Origin: Candidatus Accumulibacter sp. 66-26
GTDB taxonomy: Bacteria; Pseudomonadota; Gammaproteobacteria; Burkholderiales; Rhodocyclaceae
Assembly (NCBI GenBank): GCA_001897745.1
Contig: MKUH01000026.1
Coordinates: 1-64,000, forward strand
Reading direction: 5' to 3'
DNA: 64,000 nt
Below the pieces are notes generated by a model that searched no databases, had not been told where the DNA came from, and saw nothing but the letters and a program-made list of their open reading frames with translations. Of this stretch, positions 25,296-34,403 are shown piece by piece; the first letter of the stretch is position 1, and the number at the start of each line of letters is the position of its first letter. Made by a program: the position numbers and the translations under genes.

Positions 25296-27490
25296 TCGAG
25301 CAGCAGCGCCTCCTTCCCGGCGCGGAACGCGCCGGATTCCAGGAAGGCCTGCAACGGCGCGGCCGGCAGCGCCCGGCTGAAGAGGAAACCCTGCATCTCG
25401 TCGCATCCCAGATCGATCAGGATTTGCCGCTGTTCTTCGTTTTCGACGCCTTCGGCGAGAACGCGCAGATTGAAGCTGCGGGCGATGCCGAGAATGGCGT
25501 GGACGATCGCCGTCGAGTTGTGGCCGGTTGCCAGGTCGCGCACGAAGGACTGGTCGATCTTGATGCTGCTGATCGAGAAGCGGCGCAGGTAATTGAGCGA
25601 CGAGTAGCGCGTGCCGAAGTCGTCGATCGATACGCGCATGCCGTGGCCGCGCAGCTGCCGCACCTTTTCGATGATTTTCTCGGCATCCTTCATCAGCAGG
25701 CTCTCGGTGATCTCGATCTCGATGGCGCCGGGCGGAATGGCGTGCGCGTTGACCTGCGCGGTGACGCGCTCGACGAGGTCGGCGCGTTCGAACTCCTTTG
25801 GCGAGAGGTTGATCGCCAGCTTGATGTCCGTATGCCCGAGCGCGCGCCAGCGTTCGAGCTGGGTGCAGCCTTCGCGCAGCACCCAGTCGCTGACCGCGAC
25901 GATCATTCCGGTTTCCTCGGCCATGGGAATGAAGGCGTCCGGCGCGATCAGGCCGCGCTGCGGATGGCGCCAGCGGATCAGCGCCTCCAGTCCGACGACG
26001 CGGCGCTGGCTGATGCTGATCTGCGGCTGGTAGTGCAGCTCGAACTGGTCGCCGCGTTCGAGCGCGACGCGCAGCTCGTTTTCCAGCGCGATGCGCTCGC
26101 TGTGCGAGGCGTCCATTTCGGAGGTGAATTCGAGGTAGCCGTTCTTGCCTTGCGCCTTGGTCTGGTACATCGCGATGTCGGCGTGGCGGACCAGATCTTC
26201 CGGCGTCTCTCCGTGCTCCGGGAAAATGGCGATGCCGATGCTGACGGTGGCGAGGAAATCGTGTCCGCCGACCGCGAAAGGATGCTTCAGCTCGGCCAGC
26301 ATCTTGCCGGCGATGGTAGTCACGTCCTCGCTGCCGCCGATGTCGGGCAGGAGGACGGTGAATTCGTCGCCGCCCTGGCGCGCCAGGGTGTCCCCCGAGC
26401 GCAGGCAGTTGCGCGCACGCACGGCGAAGCCCTTGAGCAGCTGGTCGCCTTCGGGATGGCCGTAGGTGTCGTTGATCAGCTTGAAGCGGTCGATGTCGAT
26501 GAACATCACGCCGACGCGCTGCTCGCGCCGCCGGGCCTGGGTGATCGCCAGTTCGAGGCGGTCCTTGAAGAGGACGCGGTTGGGCAGGCCGGTCAGCAGG
26601 TCGTGAAAGGCCTGGTAGGCGATCGTCTCTTCCGCCTTCTTGCGTTCGGTGATGTCGCGCGCCACGCCCGAGGTGCCCATGAACTGCTGCGGGCCGGCCT
26701 CGTCGTCCGGCGCGTAGATGCCCTGCGCGCTGAGGATGGCGACGATCATCCGGTTGTCGAAGCGGCGGAAGCCCCGGTGCTTGCTCTTGAGCCGGACCTC
26801 GATGTTGGTCGTCGCCCGCTCGCCGATGCGGCGCTCGTTGAAGGCGAACTGCACGCGCTCCCGGTCGTCTTCGTGCACGATCGCCGAGTAGTGCTGGCCG
26901 AGCAGTTCCTCGCGCGCATAGCCGAGCAGCGTCTGGACGCGGCCGTTGATGAAGATGAAGCGGCCGGCGCCGTCCAGCGTGTAGATGATGTCGGGCGACT
27001 GTTCGACGAGGAAGCGGTGCAGGCGCTCCGACTGCTCGAGGCGCGCCGTCATCCGCGCATGTTCCTGCTCCATGCGGCGGCGGCGCAGGGCACGGTCCAC
27101 GGTCTGGATCAGCTCGTCCGGGTCGCAGTGTTTGCGGACGAATTCGAAGGCGCCCTGGCGCAGCGCATGAATCGCCGAATCGATCGAATCGGCGGCGCTG
27201 AACACGATGACCGAGGTCGATACGCGGTTGCGCAGCAGCCAGTCCATGATCTCGATGCCGCCGATGTCGGGCAGCGAAAGGTCGAGAATGACCACGTCGA
27301 TGTCGCGCCGGTCGAGCCGCCGGATGGCGTCGCCGCCGGTCGCGCACTCCTCGATGCTGCGGTCGTCGGCCGCCAGCAGCTGCCGGTAGGCCGCGCGGAA
27401 GCGCGGTTCGTCGTCGACGATGAGGATGCGCTTGGTTTCCGGAATGTCGGGGGTGTGCATCGCCAGTTCTACGCCTGGTACCACATTCAT
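25292..27490 (-). CDS. Response regulator with PAS, GGDEF and EAL domains
   Basis: Cytoplasmic c-di-GMP regulator of 732 residues. Receiver domain 20-140 with phospho-acceptor Asp70 (VVILDLSLPD) and acidic pair VDDEP. PAS domain about 160-285 (SPDIIYTLDGAGRFIFIN). GGDEF domain with intact GGDEF near 375 and the inhibitory RSGD before it. EAL domain with EALIRW near 500 and the catalytic DDFGTRYSSLNYL. Both cyclase and phosphodiesterase motifs look intact. The start is set at ATG 27490, which has AAGGAG five bases upstream. It lies 67 bases after the HDOD-histidine kinase in the same orientation, so that kinase may phosphorylate it. Confidence 0.93.
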   Translation of the reverse strand: MNVVPGVELAMHTPDIPETKRILIVDDEPRFRAAYRQLLAADDRSIEECATGGDAIRRLDRRDIDVVILDLSLPDIGGIEIMDWLLRNRVSTSVIVFSAADSIDSAIHALRQGAFEFVRKHCDPDELIQTVDRALRRRRMEQEHARMTARLEQSERLHRFLVEQSPDIIYTLDGAGRFIFINGRVQTLLGYAREELLGQHYSAIVHEDDRERVQFAFNERRIGERATTNIEVRLKSKHRGFRRFDNRMIVAILSAQGIYAPDDEAGPQQFMGTSGVARDITERKKAEETIAYQAFHDLLTGLPNRVLFKDRLELAITQARRREQRVGVMFIDIDRFKLINDTYGHPEGDQLLKGFAVRARNCLRSGDTLARQGGDEFTVLLPDIGGSEDVTTIAGKMLAELKHPFAVGGHDFLATVSIGIAIFPEHGETPEDLVRHADIAMYQTKAQGKNGYLEFTSEMDASHSERIALENELRVALERGDQFELHYQPQISISQRRVVGLEALIRWRHPQRGLIAPDAFIPMAEETGMIVAVSDWVLREGCTQLERWRALGHTDIKLAINLSPKEFERADLVERVTAQVNAHAIPPGAIEIEITESLLMKDAEKIIEKVRQLRGHGMRVSIDDFGTRYSSLNYLRRFSISSIKIDQSFVRDLATGHNSTAIVHAILGIARSFNLRVLAEGVENEEQRQILIDLGCDEMQGFLFSRALPAAPLQAFLESGAFRAGKEALLLD

Positions 27491-27557
27491 CTTCACTCCT
27501 TGCGCGCGTCCGGGAAGTTTCTCGCGGCTTCTCCGGCGTGCTTGGTATTGTTGTCGC

Positions 27558-29777
27558 TTACTCCCTGTCTTTCATCGGCTCTTCGGGCAGGAGAAGGGCG
27601 ATGCTCGTCCCCTCTCCCGCGCGGCTGCGGCAAGTCACGACGATGCCCTGGCGCCTGGCCAGCACCCTGACGATCGACAGTCCCAGGCCGCGCGGCCCGG
27701 CGCCGGCGTCTTCCTCGCCGCGCAGCCGGCGCAGCGCGGCTTCCGGCATGCCGGGACCGGTGTCGTCCATGCGTATTTCGACGAAGGCCCGGCCGTCGTG
27801 GATGACTCGGTCGCTCACCGCGATCGAAAAGCGTTCGCCGGCCGACAGCGCCTCGGCCGCGTTTTTCCAGAGATTGAGGATGATCTGCTTGAGCCCGTCG
27901 CGTTCGCAGGCGACGCGAAGCGGCTTCGCCGGCAGCTGCGTTTCGAGCGCGATCCCCTTGTTTTTCAGCAGCGCTTCGCCGTACAGCGCGAGCATTTCGC
28001 GCAGCAGTTCGCCGACATCCAGGCCGCCCGCGACGAGCGGTGCGGCGGGGATTTCGCTCATGCGGCGCACGATGCCGGCCACGCGATCGATTTCCTCGCT
28101 CAGGACCTCGAGTTCCTGGCGCACGCCGGCGTCCCCGGGCAGCTTGGTATCGAGGATTTTCAGGTAGCTCTTGATGATGCCCAGCGGATTTCCGGCCTCG
28201 TGGACCACCCGCCTGGCCTGACGGGCGAAGCGGGCGCCGGCCTCGTCCTCGGCCTGTCGCCGGCAGTCCTGGGCTGCGTGCAACGATTCCAGACTCATCG
28301 CCGCGATGCGGCCGAAATCGAGCAGCCAGGAAAGGTGCCTAGCGAGGCGGGTGTATTGCGCGGCGCCCAGACCCGCGACCATGACGCCGAACGTCCGCTT
28401 CTTGGTCGCCATCGGTACGCAGAGCAGTCCTTCCGTCGCGAAGGCGCGGGCGAACTGCGCGTCGATCAGCGATTCCGCGTCGCGCGGACGGGCGTCGAAG
28501 GTGCTGCGCAACTCCCGCGCGAGCGCGGCGCTGGCGGCCAGGCTCCGGTGCGCTTCGAGCGGGATGTCGACCTGGCGGAAAATCGGGGGCTGGCCGTCGA
28601 TGCCGGCACCCGAGAGCTTGCCGGTGCGTGGGTCGTGGCGCAAGAAAGCCAGCCGGTTCAGGTCGAATAGGATGCGGGCCGATTCGCGCAGCGCCAGCAG
28701 CAGCTCGGCGTCGTCCTCCAGATCGAGAAGCTCCTGCTGCAAGGGCTGCATCGCGGCCAAGCCGCCGATGTGGGCGTCGATTTCGGCGGCGGCCGCGGCC
28801 GCGCTCGCATCGGCCGGCGGCTGCGGCAGTTGCGGCGGCAGCTGCGGCAGTCCCCAGGCGCCGTCGCCTTGCCTTCTGGCGGGCGGGGCGATGCCGAGGG
28901 CTTCGCCGACCTGCCGCGTTTGCCGCTCCGCCTGCTCGCGCAGGGAGGCGAGCCGGGCGGCGAGGGCCGGGCCGAACATGGTCTCGGCCAGCGCGGACAG
29001 CTCGGAGGGAATCCCAGCAGGGCCGTCGCTTTGGCCTTCCGCCGGGAAGTTGCCGGCGCCGGTCAGTGCGTGCGCCAGCCAGACGAGCTGGGGCAGCGGC
29101 GCCGCGCTGACGATCTGCGGCGCCGGAACGTGGTGGAACAGGATGCCGTCGGCGAAAGCGGAGTCGAGCTGCCATTGATCCACCAGCCAGGTGCCGATCT
29201 CGCCGTGGTGGGTGCCGAGCGTTTCGTTTTCCATCGCCGGCAGCGTGTCTTCGTCGGTGCAGGCGGCCAGCAGCCGGGCATAGGGGACGCCGAGGGCGGC
29301 CAGCAAAATCAGTTCGCCGACGTCGTGCAGCAGGCCGGCGAGGTAGGCTTCGTCGGGGCGCGCGCAGGCGCTTGCCGACGCCAGCTCGCGGGAGAGTTCG
29401 GCGACCAGCAGGGAGTGGGTCCAGAAGGCCGCGAGGTCGGGCGCGGCGGCGCCGGAATGGCGCTCGAACATGCTCTGCACGGAGAGGCAGGTGGCGATTG
29501 AGCGCACGAGCCGCGTTCCCAGCGCGACCAGGCAGTTTTCCATGCTGTGCAGCGGGTTGCCGCGACGCAGCGCCGGAGAATTGGCGGCGGTCAGGATGCG
29601 GGCGCACAGGCCCGGGTCCCGTTCGATCAGCTCGGCGAGTTCGACCATCGTCGCGCCGTCGTCGTCGACCATCCGGAGCAGGCGCAGCAACACCTGCGGC
29701 GGCGACGCCACGCGCCCCGATGCGATGGCGCTGACGATGGGTTCCGGCAGGCTTCGCAGCGCACGCTCCATGATCAT
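27558..29777 (-). CDS. HDOD-GAF sensor histidine kinase
   Basis: Soluble sensor kinase of 739 residues. Residues about 15-220 form an HDOD domain (LLHDVGELILL, ETLGTHHGEIG); about 370-500 look like a GAF-type sensor. The kinase H box VVHEAGNPLGIIKSYL places His near 526, followed by LWKNAAEAL (N box), DDTGPGMP and GLGLSIV (ATP lid). No membrane segment or signal peptide was seen. The start is ATG 29777 (or 29771); a longer reading from 29915 would translate the GC repeat at 29785-29820 as Arg-Pro repeats and is unlikely. It probably signals to the adjacent REC-PAS-GGDEF-EAL protein. Confidence 0.9.
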   Translation of the reverse strand: MIMERALRSLPEPIVSAIASGRVASPPQVLLRLLRMVDDDGATMVELAELIERDPGLCARILTAANSPALRRGNPLHSMENCLVALGTRLVRSIATCLSVQSMFERHSGAAAPDLAAFWTHSLLVAELSRELASASACARPDEAYLAGLLHDVGELILLAALGVPYARLLAACTDEDTLPAMENETLGTHHGEIGTWLVDQWQLDSAFADGILFHHVPAPQIVSAAPLPQLVWLAHALTGAGNFPAEGQSDGPAGIPSELSALAETMFGPALAARLASLREQAERQTRQVGEALGIAPPARRQGDGAWGLPQLPPQLPQPPADASAAAAAAEIDAHIGGLAAMQPLQQELLDLEDDAELLLALRESARILFDLNRLAFLRHDPRTGKLSGAGIDGQPPIFRQVDIPLEAHRSLAASAALARELRSTFDARPRDAESLIDAQFARAFATEGLLCVPMATKKRTFGVMVAGLGAAQYTRLARHLSWLLDFGRIAAMSLESLHAAQDCRRQAEDEAGARFARQARRVVHEAGNPLGIIKSYLKILDTKLPGDAGVRQELEVLSEEIDRVAGIVRRMSEIPAAPLVAGGLDVGELLREMLALYGEALLKNKGIALETQLPAKPLRVACERDGLKQIILNLWKNAAEALSAGERFSIAVSDRVIHDGRAFVEIRMDDTGPGMPEAALRRLRGEEDAGAGPRGLGLSIVRVLARRQGIVVTCRSRAGEGTSIALLLPEEPMKDRE

Positions 29778-29784
29778 CCCTGTC

Positions 29785-29820
29785 GGGCGGGGGCGGGGGC
29801 GGGGGCGGGGGCGGGGGCGC
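29785..29820. repeat. GC hexanucleotide tandem repeat upstream of the sensor kinase
   Basis: Six near-perfect copies of GGGCGG (equivalent to GGGGGC), starting 8 bases upstream of the kinase ATG, in its presumed leader and ribosome-binding region. Slippage would change leader length in six-base steps. Confidence 0.85.
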
Positions 29821-30075
29821 GCCAGGGCGCCGCCCGGAACGGCGCGGCCGCGCAGCTCGGCGGCTGGTTCGAATCGTCTTGCCGGATCGTTCCCGAAAGC
29901 AACATGAGCGAGCACCTGAAGTCAGAGTCGAGTATTCGTTTGGGCATATGCCATTCGATACTACTCCGCGGTGCCGCTCGCTTGAATTACCGGGAGGACG
30001 GTATTCGACGGGCGGTGTTGCGGCGAGGGGGACGGCGGTGCGCCGGGGTGGCGGGACGCGTGCGCAGCCGATCGC

Positions 30076-30864
30076 TCAGTCCAGCTTCTTCAGGTAGTCC
30101 TTGGTGAAGATCTTGTCCGGTAGGTCGCGCAGCTTCATGCTCTTGTACTCGAGGACCGACTGCTCGCCGCTGCGCAGCGCGTCCTCCATGACCAGCCGCG
30201 TCGGGCGCAGGCGGCCCTCCATTGTCTGGAAGTTCTCGTACCTGCAGGTTTTCAGCAGGCGGTTCGAGAGCGAGTAGAACTCGGCCTTGTACGGCCAGGC
30301 GTCCTTCTGGCGCACCCAATAGATCACCCGCTGGTAGGTGACGCTGCGGTCTACCGCGGTCAGTTCCAGCACGTGGTAAGCCTCGTTGCCGATCGTTTCG
30401 CTGCGCAGGATCTTTGGGTGGTAGTCCGCCGCGAAATTGGCGCGCGCCAGGTCGCCGTTGGCCACCTGGCCGGTCAGACGCTGCGACAGGGCGATGCGGA
30501 TCGGCTGCGAGACCTCGGGCATGAACACCCAAAGATCGCGTCCTTTCATCAGGATGATCTGGCCGCGCTCGGAGGCCGGTTCGGTGACCATCACCACGGT
30601 GTTGCTGTTGCCCTTGGAGAGCACCCGGTACTTGCGCGCCTCGGCGGGCTGCCCGTTCTGCGTGCTGGTGATGTCGATGTCGACTTGGAATCCCTCAGAC
30701 GGGAAGCGCACCTGATCGGCCTTCTCGACGATGCCGCGCGCCTGCGCGTCGTCGCCCGGCGCGCCGTCCTGCGTCTGGGCCGCGACGGAGTGGGCGCCGA
30801 GGGCGAAGGACATCAGCAGCGCCGCAATCTTGACACTTGCATGGCGGATGTTCATGCTTTCCAT
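30076..30864 (-). CDS. LolA-like outer-membrane lipoprotein-sorting protein
   Basis: Periplasmic carrier-like protein of 262 residues. The N-terminus has a signal peptide (MNIRHASVKIAALLMSFALG, then HSVAAQ as the probable cleavage region). The mature part matches the LolA-like sorting-protein family: ARGIVEKADQVRFP, RGQIILMKGRDLWVF, YHVLELTAV, YKAEFYSLSNRLLKT and a Lys-rich end. Such proteins form an open beta-barrel that shields an acyl group. The ATG at 30864 has GGGGTG six bases upstream (ATG 30855 is an alternative). It is divergent, by 54 bases, from a LolD-like ATPase. The cargo is unknown and could be a lipid rather than a lipoprotein. Confidence 0.87.
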   Translation of the reverse strand: MESMNIRHASVKIAALLMSFALGAHSVAAQTQDGAPGDDAQARGIVEKADQVRFPSEGFQVDIDITSTQNGQPAEARKYRVLSKGNSNTVVMVTEPASERGQIILMKGRDLWVFMPEVSQPIRIALSQRLTGQVANGDLARANFAADYHPKILRSETIGNEAYHVLELTAVDRSVTYQRVIYWVRQKDAWPYKAEFYSLSNRLLKTCRYENFQTMEGRLRPTRLVMEDALRSGEQSVLEYKSMKLRDLPDKIFTKDYLKKLD

Positions 30865-30918
30865 AGTATTCACCCCATTGCGCTGACCACGGCCACGGTT
30901 GGCAGAGAGCGCCTCCGC

Positions 30919-31683
30919 ATGAGCGTCGTCCGAATCGAACACGTCTACAAGGATTATCTGCTCGGCGAACAGAAAGTCCAAGCGCTCAAGGACATCACCC
31001 TGTCGTTCGAGCCGGGGGTCTTTCTGGCCATTGCCGGGCCGTCCGGCAGCGGCAAGACGACGCTGCTCAACCTGATCGGCTGCATCGATACGCCGACGCG
31101 CGGCAAGATCTACATCAACGATCAGGACGTCAGCGGCCGCACGCCGGACCAGCTGGCAGACCTGCGCGCGCATACCATCGGCTTCATTTTCCAGACCTTC
31201 AACCTGCTGCCGGTGCTCTCCGCGGCGGAAAACGTCGAGTACCCGCTGCTGCAGCGCAAGGATCTTTCGCGCGAGGAGCGGCAGAAGCGGGTGGCCTATT
31301 TCCTCGACATCGTCGGGCTGACGAAATTCGCGAGCCACCGGCCGAACCAGCTGAGCGGCGGCCAGCGCCAGCGCGTCGCCATCGCCCGGGCGCTGGCGAT
31401 CCGGCCGGCCATCGTGCTCGCCGACGAGCCGACCGCCAACCTCGACCACAAGACCGGCGAGGAAATCCTCAACCTGATGAAGCAGATCAACCGGACCTTC
31501 CACACGACCTTCATCTTCTCGACCCACGACAAGCGCGTCATCGCCAAGGCAGACCGGCTGGTGCGCGTCGAAGACGGCGAAATCTCGGCGCTCGGCGTCC
31601 GCGCCGACGCCAAATGGTCGCTTGCCCGCCAGCGCAGGGCGAGCGACGGCGCGCTCCGGTTCAAAGTCACTCCACCCGGTTAA
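30919..31683 (+). CDS. ABC transporter ATP-binding protein, LolD/MacB type
   Basis: ATPase of 254 residues that should energise the FtsX-type permeases at 36459-38917. Walker A GPSGSGKTTLL (residues 40-50), Q loop FIFQTFNLLPVLSAAENV, signature LSGGQRQRVAIARAL, Walker B VLADEPTANLD and H loop STHDKRV are all present. The long Q-loop region (TFNLLPVLSA) is typical of the MacB/LolD/FtsE class. No permease gene is next to it; a DUF1302-like barrel gene follows 17 bases later. Confidence 0.95.
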   Translation: MSVVRIEHVYKDYLLGEQKVQALKDITLSFEPGVFLAIAGPSGSGKTTLLNLIGCIDTPTRGKIYINDQDVSGRTPDQLADLRAHTIGFIFQTFNLLPVLSAAENVEYPLLQRKDLSREERQKRVAYFLDIVGLTKFASHRPNQLSGGQRQRVAIARALAIRPAIVLADEPTANLDHKTGEEILNLMKQINRTFHTTFIFSTHDKRVIAKADRLVRVEDGEISALGVRADAKWSLARQRRASDGALRFKVTPPG

Positions 31684-31700
31684 TTGCCGAAAGGGCGGAT

Positions 31701-33221
31701 ATGCATCGCGAAGAAAAAATCTCGACGGGGCCGTTCCTGAAGCCCCTGGCCTGTCTGCTCGGCGTCTTGGCGTCCTCCGGCGCCTGGGCGGAAGCTGCGC
31801 TGGATACGGCGGGCCTGTTCGCCGGGCGGGCTCCGCGGCAGGCGGAAAATCCCTTCGGCAGCGGCCGCCTGCCGGCGCGCCCGCTGCCGCTGCTGGCGCA
31901 GAACGATGCCGGCGCCGACCCGCTGTCCGGCCGCGACGCGTTGTTCGGCGACGATGCCGGGGATGCGGCGGCGCCCAAGGCGGAGCCCGGGCCGGCGCGG
32001 GGCGCGGCGAGTGGCGGCGGCCTCAAGGGTTTCCTGCAGTTCGAAATGGCGCGGACGATCGAGTCGCCGGTCCATTGGTCGAAGATGCTGACGCGCGCCG
32101 ATCTGGGCTCGCAGGGCAACCTCGGCAACGGAATCAAATGGAAGCTCGGCGCCCGGATCGACTACGACGCGGTGTACAGCCTCTACGACTACTACCCGGC
32201 CGAGGTCGCAAGGGACCAGCGCGCCAACGTGACCCTGCGCGAAAACTACCTCGACATCGGCACCGGCGACTGGGACTTCCGCCTCGGGCGGCAGCACGTC
32301 GTCTGGGGCGAGATGGTCGGCCTGTTCTTCGCCGACGTGGTGTCCGCCCGCGACATGCGGGAATTCATCCTGCCGGAGTTCGACACCCTGCGCATTCCGC
32401 AGTGGGCGGCGCGCGCCGAGTATTTCAAGGACGACTTCCACGCCGAACTGCTCTGGATTCCGGTCGCCAGCTACGACGAGATCGGCAAGCCGGGCGCCGA
32501 GTTCTATCCCTACGCGCCGCCGGTGCCGGGAGCGAATATCCAGTACCGCAACGAGGTGCGCCCGGCCCGCACGCTGGCGAACGGCAACTACGGCCTGCGC
32601 CTTTCGAGTTTGAGCAACGGCTGGGATTATTCCGCCTTCTTCTACAGCAGCATGGACACCACGCCGACCTTCTATCGGGAAATCGTGGCGACGCCGCAAC
32701 CGACCGTCGTCTACGAGGCACGGCACGACCGGATCAAGCAGTTCGGCGGCACCGTCGCCAAGGATTTCGGCTCGGTCGTCCTGAAGGGGGAGGCGGTATA
32801 TACGCGGGGGCGCAGTTTCAACGTCCTGCGCCTTGCCGACGCGGATGGCGTCGTGCCGCAAAATACGCTCGACTGGGCGCTCGGGCTGGACTTCTCGCTG
32901 CCCGCCGATACGCGCCTGAATCTCCAGGTCTTCCAGCGCGATTTCTTCTCGCACGACCCGGACATCATCCCCGCCAAGCACGAGAGCGGCTACAGCATCC
33001 TGCTCAACCACAAGCTGAGCGACAAGCTCGAAGCGCAGGCGCTGTGGATTTCCAGCATCAATCGCACCGACTGGATGCTGCGTCCGCGCGTGACCTGGAA
33101 CTTCGAAAGGAACTGGCGGCTGGCGGTCGGCGCCGATTTCTTCAAGGGGCCGCCGCTCGGCCTGTTCGGCCGCTACGACGGGCGCGACCGCGTGTATACG
33201 GAGCTGCGCTACAGCTTCTAG
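31701..33221 (+). CDS. DUF1302-like outer-membrane beta-barrel protein
   Basis: Probable outer-membrane protein of 506 residues. Signal peptide at 14-32 (LKPLACLLGVLASSGAWAEA), then a Pro/Ala/Gly-rich linker to about 110, then alternating amphipathic strands to a C-terminal Phe (TELRYSF), the usual barrel-assembly signal. Stretches such as RLGRQHVVWGEMVGLFFADV and FNVLRLADADG fit the DUF1302 family, often encoded with exporters of hydrophobic compounds. The ATG at 31701 has AAGGGCGG upstream. The context with LolA-like and LolD-like genes suggests it is the outer-membrane end of an export route. Confidence 0.75.
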   Translation: MHREEKISTGPFLKPLACLLGVLASSGAWAEAALDTAGLFAGRAPRQAENPFGSGRLPARPLPLLAQNDAGADPLSGRDALFGDDAGDAAAPKAEPGPARGAASGGGLKGFLQFEMARTIESPVHWSKMLTRADLGSQGNLGNGIKWKLGARIDYDAVYSLYDYYPAEVARDQRANVTLRENYLDIGTGDWDFRLGRQHVVWGEMVGLFFADVVSARDMREFILPEFDTLRIPQWAARAEYFKDDFHAELLWIPVASYDEIGKPGAEFYPYAPPVPGANIQYRNEVRPARTLANGNYGLRLSSLSNGWDYSAFFYSSMDTTPTFYREIVATPQPTVVYEARHDRIKQFGGTVAKDFGSVVLKGEAVYTRGRSFNVLRLADADGVVPQNTLDWALGLDFSLPADTRLNLQVFQRDFFSHDPDIIPAKHESGYSILLNHKLSDKLEAQALWISSINRTDWMLRPRVTWNFERNWRLAVGADFFKGPPLGLFGRYDGRDRVYTELRYSF

Positions 33222-33223
33222 AA

Positions 33224-33245
33224 CGCCGTCCGGCGACTTTTTCCG
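33224..33245 (+). terminator. Weak hairpin plus T run after the barrel gene
   Basis: CGCC-GTCC-GGCG followed by ACTTTTTCC, starting three bases after the stop. The stem is only 4 bp, so this is weak. Confidence 0.3.
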
Positions 33246-33384
33246 CGTGCTGGAGGGCGCTGCCGGGCCTTCGTTTCAGGCTGTCGGTTTACTTTACAGA
33301 AGCTTTCCTTTGCGGTTTTTTCGGTTTGCCGGAGTTCTCCGTTTTTTCATTTAAAACAGATGCTTGGGTGTGTTGTTCAATGAT

Positions 33385-33400
33385 TGGCATGGCGCTTGCT
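33385..33400 (+). promoter_or_regulatory. Sigma-54 (-24/-12) promoter of the PEP-CTERM gene
   Basis: TGGCATGGCGCTTGCT matches TGGCAYR-N4-TTGCW at all key bases, with GG at 33386-33387 and GC at 33398-33399 separated by 10 bases. It ends 49 bases before the PEP-CTERM ATG. PEP-CTERM genes in Zoogloea-like bacteria are known to depend on RpoN and the PrsK/PrsR two-component system. Confidence 0.78.
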
Positions 33401-33449
33401 GTAATTCGGTCGGGGCATATTGGCCTTGACGAATTTTGGAGGTTCCACC

Positions 33450-34235
33450 ATGAAATCAATCAAAAAGTATCTGGCGACGATCGCACTGGTCTCGGCCCTG
33501 GGGGCCGCCGGTTCTGCCAACGCCACCCTGACCAACTGGTATCTCGACACCGACGGCGCCGGCGGCAATCCCGCAGTACTGGTCAAGGACTACCTCGACC
33601 TGACCGGCCGTTCGTACGTCCATAACACCTTCTCGTCGCCGACGAACTTCACGTTCAACGAGTCGGGGCAGTTCACGACCTTCAGCGCCGACGGCATCAC
33701 GCCGCTCTCGCCGGTTCTGAACGCCAATTTCACCGGCAGCGGCGCGGGCAACGTCGGCGGGCAACTGTTGTTTTCGGGCGGTACCCTGACCGTTTTCTCT
33801 GGAATCACCCAGATCGGCACATTCACCCTGACCTCCGGCAGCGCCAACCTGAATGCCGGAACGGTGCTGCCTAACGGCGCGGTTTCGCTGATCTTCACGG
33901 CGACTTCGCTGGCGGCCGGGTATTTCTTCAACTCCGCGATGACCGATCTGTCGACCTTGCTCGCGGCACCGGGCGGCCTCGTGTTCGGCTTCGCAACGAC
34001 GAACGTGATCAGTCTTGCCGACGGGACCGTGACCATCGATCCGTCGCTGCTGAACCTCTACAACACCGCCTTCAATCCGGACCAGCCCGCAGGCGTCGTG
34101 GCAAATGCGACGACCGATCTGCTCCTGTCGAACAACGGGCAGTTCCGCCTCCAGGTTCCGGAACCCGGTTCGCTGGCGCTGATCGGTATCGGCCTGCTCG
34201 GCTTCGTCGGTCTGCGTCGCCGCCGCAGCGAGTAA
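33450..34235 (+). CDS. PEP-CTERM sorting-signal protein
   Basis: Secreted exosortase substrate of 261 residues. Signal peptide at 1-26 (YLATIALVSALGAAGSANA). The mature part begins TLTNWYLDTDGAGG and is rich in Gly, Thr, Asn and Ser, with no cysteine. Residues 236-261 are a textbook PEP-CTERM signal: VPEPGS, a hydrophobic helix (LALIGIGLLGFVGL), then RRRRSE. The exosortase at 50618 is expected to remove this tail. The mature start resembles flocculation-associated PEP-CTERM proteins of the PepA kind, but this was not aligned. Strong GGAGG upstream of the ATG, a sigma-54 promoter and its own terminator make it a single-gene unit. Confidence 0.95.
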   Translation: MKSIKKYLATIALVSALGAAGSANATLTNWYLDTDGAGGNPAVLVKDYLDLTGRSYVHNTFSSPTNFTFNESGQFTTFSADGITPLSPVLNANFTGSGAGNVGGQLLFSGGTLTVFSGITQIGTFTLTSGSANLNAGTVLPNGAVSLIFTATSLAAGYFFNSAMTDLSTLLAAPGGLVFGFATTNVISLADGTVTIDPSLLNLYNTAFNPDQPAGVVANATTDLLLSNNGQFRLQVPEPGSLALIGIGLLGFVGLRRRRSE

Positions 34236-34261
34236 GCAGAACGATCTTCGCAATCCTGAAG

Positions 34262-34294
34262 CCGGGGCCGATTGTCGGCCCCGGTTTTCATTTT
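34262..34294 (+). terminator. Rho-independent terminator of the PEP-CTERM gene
   Basis: Perfect 10-bp stem CCGGGGCCGA/TCGGCCCCGG, 3-base loop, then TTTTCATTTT, 27 bases after the stop. Confidence 0.9.
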
Positions 34295-34403
34295 GCGCCG
34301 ACCGTTATGACCTCCGGGCGACCGGAATCCGGTTGCGGACTGGCGATCGGGTTTTCCCTGCGGCTAGCGTAAGCGATGCGCCGTCGAGTCTGCGCCAGGG
34401 AAC

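Noticed and set aside
24792-27347. Long open frame of about 850 codons on the minus strand through the phosphatase and REC-PAS-GGDEF-EAL genes
   Set aside because: Arg/Pro/Ala-rich composition, no motif, and it is the shifted or opposite frame of two genes with clear catalytic motifs; GC-rich DNA produces such frames.
25145-27670. Plus-strand open frame of about 840 codons antisense to the EAL gene
   Set aside because: No family features; it mirrors the codon bias of the true gene on the other strand.
29942-29953. Palindrome GGCATATGCC as an operator
   Set aside because: A 10-base palindrome can occur by chance, and no gene start is correctly placed next to it.
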